Notes: generated by a model not told the origin, from the letters alone. A stretch of DNA of 64,000 bases from Scandinavium goeteborgense (GCF_003935895.2 NZ_CP054058.1:2151177-2215176); one strand, 5' to 3'. Positions 8,202 to 18,531 are shown, counted from the stretch's first letter. Made by a program: numbers and translations.

Positions 8202-9422
8202 GTGGTAGCAGAAAGTCAGCCAGGGCATATTGATCAGATTAAGCAGACTAACGCAGGGGCGGTTTACCGCCTGATTGATCAGCTCGGCCCGGTGTCGCGT
8301 ATCGACCTTTCTCGCCTTGCGCAACTTGCGCCCGCCAGTATCACCAAGATTGTTCGCGAAATGCTCGAAGCGCATCTGGTGCAGGAAACGGAAATTCAGG
8401 ACCCGGGCAGCCGCGGTCGTCCGGCCGTAGGCCTGATGGTGGAAACCGAAGCCTGGCACTATCTGTCACTGCGCATTAGCCGGGGGGAAATTAACCTCGC
8501 CCTGCGTGATTTGAGCAGCAAGCTGGTGGTAGAAGAAGAACAAACGCTGCCGCTGGTGGATGACAAACCGTTTCTCGACCGCGTTATCGAACACATCGAC
8601 CACTTTTTCATTCGCCATCAGCAAAAGCTCGAGCGCCTGACTTCTATCGCAATAACCCTTCCCGGCATTATTGATACCGAAAACGGCATTATTCACCGGA
8701 TGCCATTTTACGATGACGTAAAAGACGTGGCGCTCGGCGAAGCGCTGGAGTCTCGCACCGGCGTGCCGGTGTATCTGCAACACGATATCAGCGCGTGGAC
8801 CATGGCAGAGGCGCTGTTTGGCGCGTCTCGCGGCGCGCGGGACGTTATCCAGGTGGTTATCGATCATAACGTTGGCGCGGGGGTTATCACCGACGGACGT
8901 TTGCTGCATGCAGGCAGCAGCAGCCTGGTGGAAATCGGCCATACCCAGGTCGACCCCTACGGCAAACTCTGTTACTGCGGAAATCACGGCTGTCTGGAAA
9001 CCATTGCCAGCGTCGAAAGCGTGCTGGAACTGGCGCAAATTCGGATGAAACAGTCGATAAGTTCGATGCTGCATCAGCAGCCGCTGACCGTCGAATGGCT
9101 GTGTCAGGCGGCGGTGCAGGGCGATCTATTGGCCAAAGATATCATTAGCGGCGTAGGGACCCACGTCGGACGCATTCTCGCCATCATGGTGAATTTATTT
9201 AACCCACAAAAAATTCTTATAGGTTCGCCGTTCAACCAGGCCTCCAGCATTCTGTTCCCGGCCATCAGCGCCTGCATCCATCAGCAGTCTCTCCTGGCTT
9301 ACAGTCGGCATATCAGTGTTGAGAGCACCCAGTTCCGCAACCGGGGAACGATGACTGGCGCCGCGCTGGTTAAAGATGCGCTGTATAACGGATCTCTGCT
9401 GATCAGACTGTTACAAGGGTAA
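8202..9422 (+). CDS. mlc: Mlc (DgsA), ROK-family global repressor of glucose-uptake genes
   Basis: 406 residues from GTG at 8202, identical in length to E. coli Mlc; GGGAG lies 6-11 bases upstream. An earlier in-frame ATG adds 24 residues without family support. The N-terminal helix-turn-helix (about 35-60, ITKIVREMLEAHLV) precedes a ROK fold with the Zn-binding CYCGNHGCLE segment. Mlc represses ptsG, ptsHI, manXYZ and malT, and is relieved by sequestration to dephosphorylated EIICB-Glc at the membrane. Gene order ynfL-mlc-bioD2 is as in E. coli. Confidence 0.95.
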   Translation: MVAESQPGHIDQIKQTNAGAVYRLIDQLGPVSRIDLSRLAQLAPASITKIVREMLEAHLVQETEIQDPGSRGRPAVGLMVETEAWHYLSLRISRGEINLALRDLSSKLVVEEEQTLPLVDDKPFLDRVIEHIDHFFIRHQQKLERLTSIAITLPGIIDTENGIIHRMPFYDDVKDVALGEALESRTGVPVYLQHDISAWTMAEALFGASRGARDVIQVVIDHNVGAGVITDGRLLHAGSSSLVEIGHTQVDPYGKLCYCGNHGCLETIASVESVLELAQIRMKQSISSMLHQQPLTVEWLCQAAVQGDLLAKDIISGVGTHVGRILAIMVNLFNPQKILIGSPFNQASSILFPAISACIHQQSLLAYSRHISVESTQFRNRGTMTGAALVKDALYNGSLLIRLLQG

Positions 9423-9551
9423 CAAAATTTAATTGTTAAGCTAAAAATTGCGCTAACGCAAGCTGGCTTTTCGCCCAATCACTTACACTTCCTCCGCTCT
9501 TGAATTATCACCCTGATTTATATTTTCACCGTCAAAGCTGTGGAGTGAAAC

Positions 9552-10247
9552 ATGCTTAAGCGTTTCTTTATTACTGGTACGGATACCTCTGTTGGAAAGA
9601 CGGTGGTATCACGCGCGTTGCTGCAGGCGTTCGCCGCCAATGGCAAAAGCGTGGCAGGGTACAAACCTGTCGCCAAAGGCAGCAAGGAAACGCCTGAAGG
9701 ACTGCGCAACAAAGATGCGCTGGTACTGCAAAGTGTTTCCACCCCGGAACTTCCCTATAGCGCTGTCAATCCTATCGCCCTGAGCGAAGAGGAAAGCAGC
9801 GTGGCGCACAGTTGCCCGATCAACTACACCTTATTGTCTAAAGGTCTAGATGACCTGAGCCAGCGCGTCGATCACGTGGTGGTTGAAGGCACCGGCGGCT
9901 GGCGTAGTCTGATGAACGATTTGCGCCCGCTCTCTGAATGGGTCGTACAGGAACAATTACCGGTCGTTATGGTGGTAGGCATCCAGGAAGGCTGCATCAA
10001 CCATGCATTGCTGACCGCCCAGGCGATTGCGAACGATGGTCTGCCGTTAATCGGTTGGGTCGCTAACCGCATCAACCCGGGTCTGGCGCACTACGCCGAA
10101 ATCATCGACGTGCTGAGCAAAAAACTGCCCGCGCCGTTGGTGGGTGAGCTTCCGTATCTGCCGCGCGCTGAACAGCGTGAACTGAGCCAGTACGTCGATT
10201 TAACTATGTTCGGCGACATGTTGGCGGTAGATCGAGTCCTGGCGTAA
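9552..10247 (+). CDS. bioD2: Dethiobiotin synthetase paralogue BioD2 (YnfK)
   Basis: 231 residues, the E. coli YnfK length. The P-loop GTDTSVGKT is at residues 9-17 and VVEGTGGW at about 114-121. The family makes dethiobiotin from diaminopelargonate, CO2 and ATP in biotin synthesis. This paralogue lies outside the bio operon, and its biological need is unclear. Its last 48 bases overlap the convergent clcB gene. Confidence 0.92.
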   Translation: MLKRFFITGTDTSVGKTVVSRALLQAFAANGKSVAGYKPVAKGSKETPEGLRNKDALVLQSVSTPELPYSAVNPIALSEEESSVAHSCPINYTLLSKGLDDLSQRVDHVVVEGTGGWRSLMNDLRPLSEWVVQEQLPVVMVVGIQEGCINHALLTAQAIANDGLPLIGWVANRINPGLAHYAEIIDVLSKKLPAPLVGELPYLPRAEQRELSQYVDLTMFGDMLAVDRVLA

Positions 10248-11459
10248 CGTCCGCGACAGTACCGACGCCACCACGCACGAAATCAGTAAGCCGGGCAGCA
10301 GTGCATACTGCCCGGTCATTTCACAGATCATCAGCGTCGACATAATCGGCGCATGGGTTGTCGCCGCCAGCAGCGTGGCCATTCCCGTTAACCCCATCAG
10401 TACTGCCATTTCATTGCCGTCCGGCAACCATAGCCCCCAGAATCGGGCGAACAACATCCCAATCGCCATCCCGACAAACAACGTTGGTGTAAATACTCCG
10501 CCCGGCGCACCGGAGCCGCTGCTCGACAGCACTGCCAGCAATTTACATAAGAACACGCCCGCCACCGCGCCAAATAGCGGCGGAGCCAGCAGGTAGTTCT
10601 GCACCACGCTGTAGCCGTTGCCCCAGACCGCAGGCGTTAACAACGACAGCAGGCCGACGATAAATCCGCCCAGCGCCAGCTGCCATGGCGGAGACAGTTT
10701 GAGTCGCAAAAACAGCGAATGGGTAAAGCCCATCAGCCAGACAAATACCGGTCCGCAGAGTCCGGCGAGCAGCCCGGTCGCCAGCATCAAGCCATAGGTG
10801 CCCGCGCTGTGTGGGGCTTCGACGTGGACGACATACAGCAATTCCGGTCCCCCGCTCAGCAGATTGGTCATCAGCAGGGCTATCACCGCCGCGACCACCA
10901 CAGGCCCGAGCGAGGCCAGCATCAGCGTGCCGAACAGAATTTCTGCGATAAACAGGCTGCCTGCCAGCGGCGCGTGATAGGCGCTGGCCATCCCGGCGGC
11001 GGCCCCGCAGGCAATCCACAGCTTCCATTCATCTTTAGGCGTAAAACGTTTGGCAAAGAAAGAGGCCGCGAGGGCAGCGAGCAGGATCATCGCCCCTTCG
11101 CGGCCGATGGCGCTGCCGCTGACCACCACCAGCAACGAAGCCAGCGATTTCACCAGGCTCGAACCGTAATCAAACTGCCCGTCACCGGTTTCCAGCGCTT
11201 CCATGTAATCCGTTGGAGCATGCGGTCGCTGGCGGGTGTAACGCTGCCAGCCCCACAGCAGCAGCCCGGCGGCGAGTCCCCCGAGCGCAGGCGTCAGCAG
11301 CCGTCGCCACCAGGGCAGACTACCTGCCGCATACACCAGGCTGCGGCTGTCGTCGCTCAATAACAGCCACTCGAGCAGATACATGGCGTGACGAAACAAC
11401 GCCACGGCAAGGGCGGCAAGAATGCCGACTATCGTCGCAATGAGCAGGCGGCGAAACAT
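10200..11459 (-). CDS. clcB: ClcB voltage-gated ClC-type chloride channel/antiporter
   Basis: 419 residues from the start MFRRLLIA, one longer than E. coli ClcB. ClC signatures include [11 protein letters not shown] (about 112-122) and [11 protein letters not shown] near residue 320. The protein is an inner-membrane Cl- conductance linked to extreme acid resistance in E. coli. An in-frame ATG at 11495 would add 12 residues but has no ribosome site. The 3' end overlaps bioD2 by 48 bases. Confidence 0.92.
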   Translation of the reverse strand: MFRRLLIATIVGILAALAVALFRHAMYLLEWLLLSDDSRSLVYAAGSLPWWRRLLTPALGGLAAGLLLWGWQRYTRQRPHAPTDYMEALETGDGQFDYGSSLVKSLASLLVVVSGSAIGREGAMILLAALAASFFAKRFTPKDEWKLWIACGAAAGMASAYHAPLAGSLFIAEILFGTLMLASLGPVVVAAVIALLMTNLLSGGPELLYVVHVEAPHSAGTYGLMLATGLLAGLCGPVFVWLMGFTHSLFLRLKLSPPWQLALGGFIVGLLSLLTPAVWGNGYSVVQNYLLAPPLFGAVAGVFLCKLLAVLSSSGSGAPGGVFTPTLFVGMAIGMLFARFWGLWLPDGNEMAVLMGLTGMATLLAATTHAPIMSTLMICEMTGQYALLPGLLISCVVASVLSRTLRQDSIYRQHVAEHS

Positions 11460-11566
11460 TGCCTGAATGTCAGGGTAAGCGTGTAGGCGATGCATCGATT
11501 TTCACGGTTGATCAGAGTGATACCGTATTGTGCGAGGAAATCGGGAGCTTGGCAAAAAACAAACGC

Positions 11567-11592
11567 AAAATTCCCCCTCGGGCGAGGGGGAA
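11567..11592 (-). terminator. Terminator of the osm operon
   Basis: Stem TTCCCCCTC/GAGGGGGAA (from 11571) followed on the minus strand by TTTT. It sits just after the ATP-binding gene's stop codon. Confidence 0.75.
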
Positions 11593-11597
11593 ATCGG

Positions 11598-12746
11598 TTA
11601 ATCCGCGGAGTGAATATTCAACGCACGACGCGTACGGCCGGAGCTGAGATAGTCGGCGATGTAATCCTGAGATATTTCACCGTTGTAGCGGCCGTCTTCA
11701 TCAACGATAGGCATCCAGCTGGTGTTGCTTTCGTACAGCTTGGACAGCACCACGCGCAGGTTGTCTTCGGCTTTACCGGTGACGCGGAACGGGTGCAGCA
11801 GGTCCGCGCAGCTTCCGGAGGCGTTACGCGCTTCGCGGCGCTTCACAAAGCCCAGCGGTTTGCCTTCGTTATCCACCACCGTAATCGCACGAATGTCGTT
11901 ATCGTCCATGGTGGCGAAGGCTTCCGGCAGGGCGGTATCGCGCTTGACGGTGATGGTCGGCTGCTGATCGGTGACGTCTCCGGCGGAGACTAACAGCAAG
12001 CGTTTCAGCGTGCGGTCCTGGCCGACAAACGAGCCGACAAATTCATTGGCCGGTTTTGCCAGCAGTTCATCGGGGCTGGCGCACTGCACGATACGACCCT
12101 GACGGAATACCGCGATGCGGTCGCCGAGCTTCAGCGCTTCATCAATATCGTGACTCACCAGCATCACCGTTTTTTTCAGCTGGCGCTGCATGTCCAGGAA
12201 CTGGTTCTGAATTACTTCACGGTTAATCGGGTCGACGGCGCCGAACGGTTCATCCATCAGCAGCACCGGAGGATCCGCCGCCAGCGCACGAATCACCCCA
12301 ATACGCTGCTGCTGGCCACCGGACATCTCTTTCGGATAGCGGCTCAGGAATTTTTTCGGGTCCATCGCTACCATATCCATCAGTTCTTCGGCACGCGCTT
12401 TGTAGCGGGCTTTTTCCCAGCCCAGCATTCGCGGCACGACGGTGATGTTTTCCTCAATGGTCATGTTCGGGAACAGACCAATTTGCTGGATAACGTAACC
12501 GATGTTGCGACGCAGGCTGACGGTGTCCATATCGCTGGTGTCCTGGCCGTTAATCAGGATTTTCCCGCTGCTGGCGGGGATCAGGCGGTTAATCATTTTA
12601 AGCGTCGTGGTTTTCCCGCAGCCGGATGGCCCCAGCAGGACGCACATTTCGCCTTCCGGCACGTTGAGGTTGACGTTATCGACGGCGTTGAAGCTCTGGC
12701 CGTTCTTCTGAGTAAATTGTTTGGTCAGATTTTCTAACTTTATCAT
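11598..12746 (-). CDS. osmV: OsmV, ATPase of the OsmU osmoprotectant ABC importer
   Basis: 382 residues. The N-terminal ABC domain has Walker A GPSGCGKTT (about 35-43), signature LSGGQQQR-type sequence (MSGGQQQRIGV), and Walker B LLMDEPFGAVD. Two CBS domains follow (about 260-370), typical of glycine-betaine/OpuA-type ATPases that sense ionic strength. Start 12746 (MIKLENLTKQ) overlaps the stop of osmW as TAATG, so translation is coupled. In Salmonella OsmU imports glycine betaine and choline-O-sulfate. It is the last gene of an osmY-X-W-V operon read right to left. Confidence 0.9.
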   Translation of the reverse strand: MIKLENLTKQFTQKNGQSFNAVDNVNLNVPEGEMCVLLGPSGCGKTTTLKMINRLIPASSGKILINGQDTSDMDTVSLRRNIGYVIQQIGLFPNMTIEENITVVPRMLGWEKARYKARAEELMDMVAMDPKKFLSRYPKEMSGGQQQRIGVIRALAADPPVLLMDEPFGAVDPINREVIQNQFLDMQRQLKKTVMLVSHDIDEALKLGDRIAVFRQGRIVQCASPDELLAKPANEFVGSFVGQDRTLKRLLLVSAGDVTDQQPTITVKRDTALPEAFATMDDNDIRAITVVDNEGKPLGFVKRREARNASGSCADLLHPFRVTGKAEDNLRVVLSKLYESNTSWMPIVDEDGRYNGEISQDYIADYLSSGRTRRALNIHSAD

Positions 12747-13393
12747 TATCGAATCCCCTTTGGTGTCAGGACAATCTGCAGTCGGTGCAGCAACCAGTCG
12801 AGCACAATGGCCAGCAGGCAAATCATTAACGCCCCGGCAATTAACATACGAATATCACTCCCGCCAATGCCGTTCAGCAGCAGCAAGCCCAAGCCGCCCG
12901 CGCCGATAACCGCGGCAATCGCCATAACGCCGATGTTCATCACCACCGCAGTACGGATGCCGCCGAAAATCACCGGCAGCGCCATCGGGATTTCCACCCA
13001 GCGCAGACGCTGCCAGAAGGTCATGCCAATCCCACGGCCTGCTTCACGCAGCCCAGGCGGCAGGCTGTCGAGCGCGGTGTGGGTGTTCCGCACAATCGGC
13101 AGCAGCGAATAAAGAAACACCGCGGTGATGGCGGGCAGGGCGCCAATACCCTGACCGATCAGCGAAAACAGCGGGATCATCAGACCAAACAGCGCAATCG
13201 ACGGGATGGTCAGTAAAATGGTGGTCAAGCCCAGAATCGGTGTTGCCAGCCATTTGTGGCGCACAATCAGAATGCCCAGCGGCACGCCGATGATGATTGC
13301 CAGCCCAACGGCGAGCAGAACCAGCCACAGGTGCTGCCAGGTCAGCGTCGCCAGATAACTCCAGTTATCAATCATGTAGTGAATCGTATCCAT
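12746..13393 (-). CDS. osmW: OsmW, permease subunit of OsmU
   Basis: 215 residues, about six membrane helices, with the BPD-transport EAA-loop region (LREAGRGIGMTFWQRLRWVE) that contacts the ATPase. It follows osmX by 9 bases and overlaps osmV by one base. It is homologous to the second permease osmY, so the channel is likely a heterodimer. Confidence 0.9.
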   Translation of the reverse strand: MDTIHYMIDNWSYLATLTWQHLWLVLLAVGLAIIIGVPLGILIVRHKWLATPILGLTTILLTIPSIALFGLMIPLFSLIGQGIGALPAITAVFLYSLLPIVRNTHTALDSLPPGLREAGRGIGMTFWQRLRWVEIPMALPVIFGGIRTAVVMNIGVMAIAAVIGAGGLGLLLLNGIGGSDIRMLIAGALMICLLAIVLDWLLHRLQIVLTPKGIR

Positions 13394-13402
13394 GACGCCT
13401 CC

Positions 13403-14305
13403 TTATTCCAGGCCTTTGCTGTGCAGGAAGTCCCGCGCAACCTGTTGTGGCGACTGGTGATCGATATCCACGCGCTTGTTCAGCTCGGCGATCACCTCAT
13501 TATTCAGCAGACCGGAAAGCGTGTTCATCGCTTCTTCAAGCCCCGGGTTGGCTTCCAGCGTGTCCTTACGCACTACCGGCGTTACGGCGTAGCTCGGGAA
13601 AAACCCTTTGTCATCTTTCAGCACTTTCAGGTCGAAACCTTTTACGCGGCCATCGGTGGTGTAAATCAGGCCGGCATCGACGAACCCGTCGCGCACGGCG
13701 TTGTACACCAGGCCTGGGTCCATCTGACGGATTTGCGGACGGTCGAGCGGCATGTTGTACGCCTGCTGCAACGGTTTCATCCCGTCACTGCGCCCGGCAA
13801 ATTCCAGATCCAGACCCAGCAGCCAGTTGTGTTTCGGGTCGGTCTGACGAATGTGTTCAATCTTCGCCACCATCTCCGACATGGTGTTGATGTTTTCCGC
13901 TTCGGCGCGTTTACGCTGCATCGCAAAGGCGTAGGTGTTGTTCATGTCCGCCGGTTTGAGCCAAATCAGACCGAGCTTTTGATCGAGGCGTTTTACGGTG
14001 TCGTAAGATTCCTGAGGCGACATGCGCTTATTGATGTGGTTGAAGATGATGAGTGAGGTACCGGTGTATTCCCAGGTCATGTCAATTTGCTTGTTGATCA
14101 TGGCGTTGCGGGAAATCACCGTCGCAATGTTGGTTTGCGGCTGAACCTGGAACCCTTTCTTGCGCAGATATTGCACGGTCATGGCGGACAAAATATGCTG
14201 TTCGGTAAAACTTTTGGTCGCCAGAATGATCGGGGCCGCGTGGGCCTGACCGGCAACCATCGCCAGCGCAGCGGCGGCGACAAACAGACGTTTCAGTCGT
14301 CTCAT
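13403..14305 (-). CDS. osmX: OsmX, periplasmic osmoprotectant-binding protein
   Basis: 300 residues with a Sec signal peptide ending near AHA (about residue 23). The rest is an OpuAC-type substrate-binding domain (family start [17 protein letters not shown]). There is no lipobox cysteine, so it should be a free periplasmic receptor feeding OsmW/OsmY. It lies between the two permease genes. Confidence 0.9.
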   Translation of the reverse strand: MRRLKRLFVAAAALAMVAGQAHAAPIILATKSFTEQHILSAMTVQYLRKKGFQVQPQTNIATVISRNAMINKQIDMTWEYTGTSLIIFNHINKRMSPQESYDTVKRLDQKLGLIWLKPADMNNTYAFAMQRKRAEAENINTMSEMVAKIEHIRQTDPKHNWLLGLDLEFAGRSDGMKPLQQAYNMPLDRPQIRQMDPGLVYNAVRDGFVDAGLIYTTDGRVKGFDLKVLKDDKGFFPSYAVTPVVRKDTLEANPGLEEAMNTLSGLLNNEVIAELNKRVDIDHQSPQQVARDFLHSKGLE

Positions 14306-14324
14306 GTAATGCTCCTGATTATTG

Positions 14325-15038
14325 TTATTCGACGGTATGCGGACTGAGTAAGCGTCCCAGACCCGCCAGCAGCGTATCGAGGATCAGGGCGAAGAGGGCC
14401 GTGGCGACCGCACCGAGGATAAGCGTCGGGAAGTCGTTCAGGTAAATGCCCGGGAAGATCAGCTCGCCGTAGCTGCTGGCGCCAATCAAGAAGGCCAACG
14501 GCGCGGTACCGACGTTAATCGCGGTGGCGATGCGAATGCCCGAGAGCATCACCGGCCAGGCGTTAGGAATTTCCACCTGCCACAAACGCTGCATCCTGGT
14601 CATGCCGATCCCGTTCGCCGCTTCCAGCAGAGAGCCCGGGACTGAACACAAGCCTGCGTAGGTGTTACGCACAATCGGCAACAGCGACGCCAGAAACAGC
14701 GCCACAATCGCGGGTTTATCGCCAATGCCGACAACCACCATCGCTAACGCCAGCACCGCGAGCGGCGGCAGGGTGTTACCGATGTTGAAAATCTGCATCA
14801 CGTATTCGGCGATACCGCGTGCGGCAGGGCGGCTCAGCAAAATGCCACTGGGAATACCGACCAGCAGGGCGAAGAACATTGAGGAGAACACCAGGATCAG
14901 GTGCTGTTGTCCGAGATAGACTAAATCGACCTGGCGAGAGCGGATGGTCTCAAGGCCGATTCCCCACGTGAGTAATGCCAGGACCGCGATAATCGCGCCT
15001 ATAAACAGCAGCGCGCGGGTCAGTAAAGAGTTGTGCAT
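14325..15038 (-). CDS. osmY: OsmY-type permease, first gene of the OsmU operon
   Basis: 237 residues from MHNSLLTRA, with about six membrane helices and an EAA loop ([20 protein letters not shown]). Start 15038 is favoured by AGGGAGA nine bases upstream; an upstream ATG adds eight residues only. Named after the Salmonella OsmU permease, not the unrelated E. coli periplasmic protein OsmY. Confidence 0.85.
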   Translation of the reverse strand: MHNSLLTRALLFIGAIIAVLALLTWGIGLETIRSRQVDLVYLGQQHLILVFSSMFFALLVGIPSGILLSRPAARGIAEYVMQIFNIGNTLPPLAVLALAMVVVGIGDKPAIVALFLASLLPIVRNTYAGLCSVPGSLLEAANGIGMTRMQRLWQVEIPNAWPVMLSGIRIATAINVGTAPLAFLIGASSYGELIFPGIYLNDFPTLILGAVATALFALILDTLLAGLGRLLSPHTVE

Positions 15039-15157
15039 TGCAGTGTGTCTCCCTGTGTGCATGCGTTATCGCAACGACGTTGCTTGTTGTTATGCCATGT
15101 TCCGGCAGGGTTTAAGAGCTATAGCAAGCGGTTGGGAAGGATTCCAGAGGAGGGGCC

Positions 15158-15186
15158 AATTAAGTGCCGGGGTCAGGTTTTGTAAA
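15158..15186 (-). promoter_or_regulatory. Candidate promoter for the osm operon
   Basis: On the minus strand TTTACA and TTAATT are 17 bases apart, about 120 bases before osmY. The 15039-15339 gap holds this and the hairpin after dmsD; nothing else was recognised. Confidence 0.35.
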
Positions 15187-15309
15187 CAAGGTGTTACGCC
15201 TTATGACATAAAGGCTGAGCGGCAATAGACCAGAAAAGTCTTAAAACGAAGCGGATAAAGTGACGTTGTCACAAGTAGCAGTTTTGTAGGTGTCTGAAAT
15301 ATCAGTTAT

Positions 15310-15333
15310 GTCACCCGCCGGGCGGCGGGTGAC
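15310..15333. terminator. Hairpin downstream of dmsD
   Basis: Perfect 10-bp stem GTCACCCGCC/GGCGGGTGAC with a 4-base loop directly after the dmsD stop. No T-run follows, so a role in 3' end protection is as likely as termination. Confidence 0.5.
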
Positions 15334-15339
15334 AGCGGC

Positions 15340-15954
15340 TTAGCGATAGAGTTTTTTATCAGCAACCGGAGAGAGCAGTTCGGTCTGCCAGAAGGCCAGT
15401 GTCTGCTGTGCCAGTTCGCCAAGCGAACGGTAGAAAGGGTGCTCAGCGTGAGCAACAAACTCTTCAAGGAAACGACCCGACCACGGCAACAGGTGCCAGC
15501 CCAACAGCTGCTGCCACTCTTCATCGCGGTTATTCTCTTTGAGCCAGGCCGCCAGCATCAGCAGGGTACCGAAATGGTCTTCCGGCTCATTCTGCTCCGC
15601 TTCGAAGGCGATACCGTTTTCACGCATCCACTGGCGCAGGGCGAGCGTGGAATCACCAAACAGAACGTTTTCGCGATCCAGCCAGACCGAACCCCACGGC
15701 GGCGCGGGCAGCGCGTACGGACCCACGAAAAGACGTTGATAGGCTTCGCTGAGCGGTTCCTCTGACGCAACCTGAAAACTCTCGACCAGCTCCGGTTTGA
15801 AAGGAATCGATTCCGGCCACTGCTGCGCCCAGCTTCCGTCATGGAAAGCGCGGATCAGCGGGGCGATGTTTTCGCTCTGCGGGTCATAATAAAACAGTCC
15901 ACCCAGCACGCGGCCAGTGATAGCGATGGCTTCAACGAAGCGCGGTTGATTCAT
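15340..15954 (-). CDS. dmsD: DmsD, Tat proofreading chaperone for DMSO-reductase-type enzymes
   Basis: 204 residues, same as E. coli DmsD. Family hallmarks are LFVGPYALPAPPWGSVWLDRE-like sequence (near 90-110) and ENEPEDHFG-type sequence (QNEPEDHFGT). DmsD binds the twin-arginine leader of DmsA/YnfE and holds export until the molybdenum cofactor is loaded. It lies 132 bases downstream of the only catalytic subunit gene here, with no ynfG/ynfH between. Confidence 0.92.
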   Translation of the reverse strand: MNQPRFVEAIAITGRVLGGLFYYDPQSENIAPLIRAFHDGSWAQQWPESIPFKPELVESFQVASEEPLSEAYQRLFVGPYALPAPPWGSVWLDRENVLFGDSTLALRQWMRENGIAFEAEQNEPEDHFGTLLMLAAWLKENNRDEEWQQLLGWHLLPWSGRFLEEFVAHAEHPFYRSLGELAQQTLAFWQTELLSPVADKKLYR

Positions 15955-16052
15955 AACAGTTTCCTTGCAGCGGCGGGGTTTACACGCCGGTTGTTTTCTA
16001 TTTGCAGCCCGACGGCACTGCGTTAGCCGGGTCTGAACTGAACGCGTTGCCA

Positions 16053-16078
16053 GGTAAGTGTAGCGCCACCGGGCAACG
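16053..16078. repeat. REP-like palindromic unit
   Basis: The sequence TGTAGCGCCACCGGGCAACG, with CGCGTTGCC just upstream, matches the half-units of the inverted pair at 38394-38465. It occupies the dmsD-ynfE gap. Confidence 0.55.
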
Positions 16079-16086
16079 CAGAAGGG

Positions 16087-18531
16087 TTACACCTTCTCGA
16101 TTTGCACCAGATTTGTATGCTGCGGGTTGCCTTTCGCCAACGGCGACGGACGATGCGTAGTCAGCGTGTTGATGCATGAACCATGATCGATGCGGTCGCC
16201 ATTCATGCTGGCATCATGCCACGCCCCTTGGCCCATCGCGCTCACGCCCGGCATGATGCGCGGAGTGACCTTCGCCTCAATGCGCAGCTCGCCGCGATCG
16301 TTAAAGACGCGTACCTTATCCCCGTTGCGAATGCCTCGTTTGGCGGCGTCTACAGGGTTAATCCACACTTCCTGGCGGCAGGCGGCTTTCAGCACGTCGA
16401 CGTTACCATAGCTGGAGTGCGTGCGGGCTTTATAATGGAAGCCAAACAGCTGCAGCGGGAAGGCATCGTGCTGCGGCGCATCCCAGCCATCAAATGTTGA
16501 GGCGTACACCGGTAACTGGCTGATGGTGTCGTCTTTTTGAATCTCCCAACTGGCAGCAATCTTTGCCAACTGGGCGGAGTAAATTTCAATTTTTCCCGAC
16601 GGCGTTTTCAACGGATTGGCCGCCGGATCGTGACGGAAATCCTTATAAGCCACGAAATGACCGTTAGGATCTTTGCGTTTGTAAATCCCCATCGCTTTCA
16701 GCGCTTCATAAGAAGGGAGTTGCGGGTCTTTGGCGAGCATCTTGGCATACAGGAATTGCAGCCATTCTGCCTGCGTGCGGCCTTCCGTAAATTTCTGCAA
16801 TACGTCTGGTCCGAGACGTTTAGCCACTTCGCTTAAAATCCAGTAAATCGGCTTACGCTCGAACTTCGCGGCGGTGGCGGGCTGGATGAAAATCAGATAT
16901 CCCATGTTGCCCGCGTAATCGTTAGGAATAATATCTTCCTGTTCGACGGTCATCAGGTCCGGGAGCAGCAGGTCGGCGTATTTTGCCGAGGCGGTCATAA
17001 AGTTTTCGATGACCACAATCATCTCGCATTTTTTGTCATCCTGCAGGATGTCGTGGGTGCGGTTGATCTGCGAATGCTGGTTGATAATGGTATTGCCAGC
17101 GTAGTTCCAGATGAACTTAATCGGCACGTCGAGTTTGTCTTTGCCCCGCACGCCGTCACGGGTAGCGGTCATTTCTGCCCCACGCTCAATAGCATCGGTC
17201 CATGTGAAGCAAGAGATTGCTGTTTTGACCGGGTTCTCTAACACCGGCATACGCTCAATGGTGATGGTATAGGTGGATTCACGCGCGCCGCTGTTACCGC
17301 CGTTAATGCCCACGTTGCCCGTCAGAATTGGTAGCATCGCGATAGCGCGTGCTGTCAGTTCACCATTGGCCTGGCGCTGCGGACCCCAGCCCTGGCAGAT
17401 ATACGCCGGTTTGGCGGTACCGATTTCACGCGCCAGTTTGATGATTTTATCCGCCGGAATCCCGGTAATCCGTGAGGCCCATTCCGGCGTTTTGGCGGTG
17501 GCGTCGTTACCCTGACCGAGAATATATGCCTTGTAATGCCCATTGGCGGGCGCGCCTTCCGGCAGCGTTTTCTCATCGTAGCCGACGCAGTATTTATCGA
17601 GGAACGGCTGGTCGACGAGGTTTTCGTCAATCAGCACCCAGGCGATACCTGCTACCAGGGCGGCGTCCGTTCCCGGGCGAATCGGCACCCATTCGTCTTC
17701 GCGCCCGGCGGCGGTGTCGGTATAACGCGGGTCGATGACGATCATTCTGGCGTTCGAACGTTCGCGGGCCTGTTCGAGATAATAGGTAATGCCGCCGCCG
17801 CTCATGCGGGTTTCCGCGGGGTTATTGCCGAACATCACTACCAGCTGGCTGTTCTCGATATCGGAGGTGCTGTTGCCGTCGTTGGTGCCGTAGGTGTACG
17901 GCATCGCGCAGGCAATTTGCGCAGTGCTGTAGGTCCCGTACTGGTTCAGCGAGCCGCCATAGCAGTTCATCAAGCGTGCAACCAGTGACGCGGAAGGGGA
18001 AGAACGGGTGATATTGCCGCCGACAATCCCGGAGGTGTAGTTAATGTAGACCGCTTCGTTACCGTACTCTTTCACGACATGTTTCAGGCTGTCGGTCAGC
18101 ATATCGAGAGCTTCAGGCCAACTGATGCGTTCAAACTTACCTTCACCGCGTTTACCGACGCGCTTCATCGGGTAATTCAGGCGTTCCGGGTGGTTGATAC
18201 GGCGTCGAATAGAGCGCCCGCGCAGGCAGGCGCGCACCTGGTGATCGCCGTAGATATCATGGCCGGTGTTGTCGGTTTCGACCCAGTACACTTCGTCGTC
18301 GCGCACGTGCAGACGCAGAGCGCAGCGGCTGCCGCAGTTTACCGAACAGGCGCCCCAGACCACTTTGTCATCAGGCTGCGTGGCCTGTTGTACGGCGGCG
18401 GCCGCACTTTTCAGGGTAAAGGGGAGTGAAATTCCGCAGGCGGCGAGGGCCATAGAGCCAATCGCCGTGGATTTGATCAGGCTGCGGCGGCTGATCCCGC
18501 CGGGGTGGTCATGCTGTTCATTATCAGACAT
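16087..18531 (-). CDS. ynfE: YnfE/YnfF-type DMSO/selenate reductase catalytic subunit
   Basis: 814 residues. A twin-arginine leader (SRRSLIK at residues 14-20) precedes a [4Fe-4S] motif with Cys62, Cys66, Cys70 and Cys102. The molybdopterin-guanine-dinucleotide oxidoreductase domains follow, ending in the dinucleotide-binding domain (about 690-810). It would be exported by Tat and reduce S-/N-oxides or selenate anaerobically. E. coli has ynfE and ynfF followed by ynfG (Fe-S subunit) and ynfH (membrane anchor). Here there is one catalytic gene and no partner subunits, so its electron donor is unclear. Confidence 0.88.
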   Translation of the reverse strand: MSDNEQHDHPGGISRRSLIKSTAIGSMALAACGISLPFTLKSAAAAVQQATQPDDKVVWGACSVNCGSRCALRLHVRDDEVYWVETDNTGHDIYGDHQVRACLRGRSIRRRINHPERLNYPMKRVGKRGEGKFERISWPEALDMLTDSLKHVVKEYGNEAVYINYTSGIVGGNITRSSPSASLVARLMNCYGGSLNQYGTYSTAQIACAMPYTYGTNDGNSTSDIENSQLVVMFGNNPAETRMSGGGITYYLEQARERSNARMIVIDPRYTDTAAGREDEWVPIRPGTDAALVAGIAWVLIDENLVDQPFLDKYCVGYDEKTLPEGAPANGHYKAYILGQGNDATAKTPEWASRITGIPADKIIKLAREIGTAKPAYICQGWGPQRQANGELTARAIAMLPILTGNVGINGGNSGARESTYTITIERMPVLENPVKTAISCFTWTDAIERGAEMTATRDGVRGKDKLDVPIKFIWNYAGNTIINQHSQINRTHDILQDDKKCEMIVVIENFMTASAKYADLLLPDLMTVEQEDIIPNDYAGNMGYLIFIQPATAAKFERKPIYWILSEVAKRLGPDVLQKFTEGRTQAEWLQFLYAKMLAKDPQLPSYEALKAMGIYKRKDPNGHFVAYKDFRHDPAANPLKTPSGKIEIYSAQLAKIAASWEIQKDDTISQLPVYASTFDGWDAPQHDAFPLQLFGFHYKARTHSSYGNVDVLKAACRQEVWINPVDAAKRGIRNGDKVRVFNDRGELRIEAKVTPRIMPGVSAMGQGAWHDASMNGDRIDHGSCINTLTTHRPSPLAKGNPQHTNLVQIEKV

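Noticed and set aside
13256..14056. 266-codon plus-strand frame opposite osmX/osmW
   Set aside because: Antisense shadow of well-supported ABC transporter genes; His/Arg-rich composition of a shadow frame.
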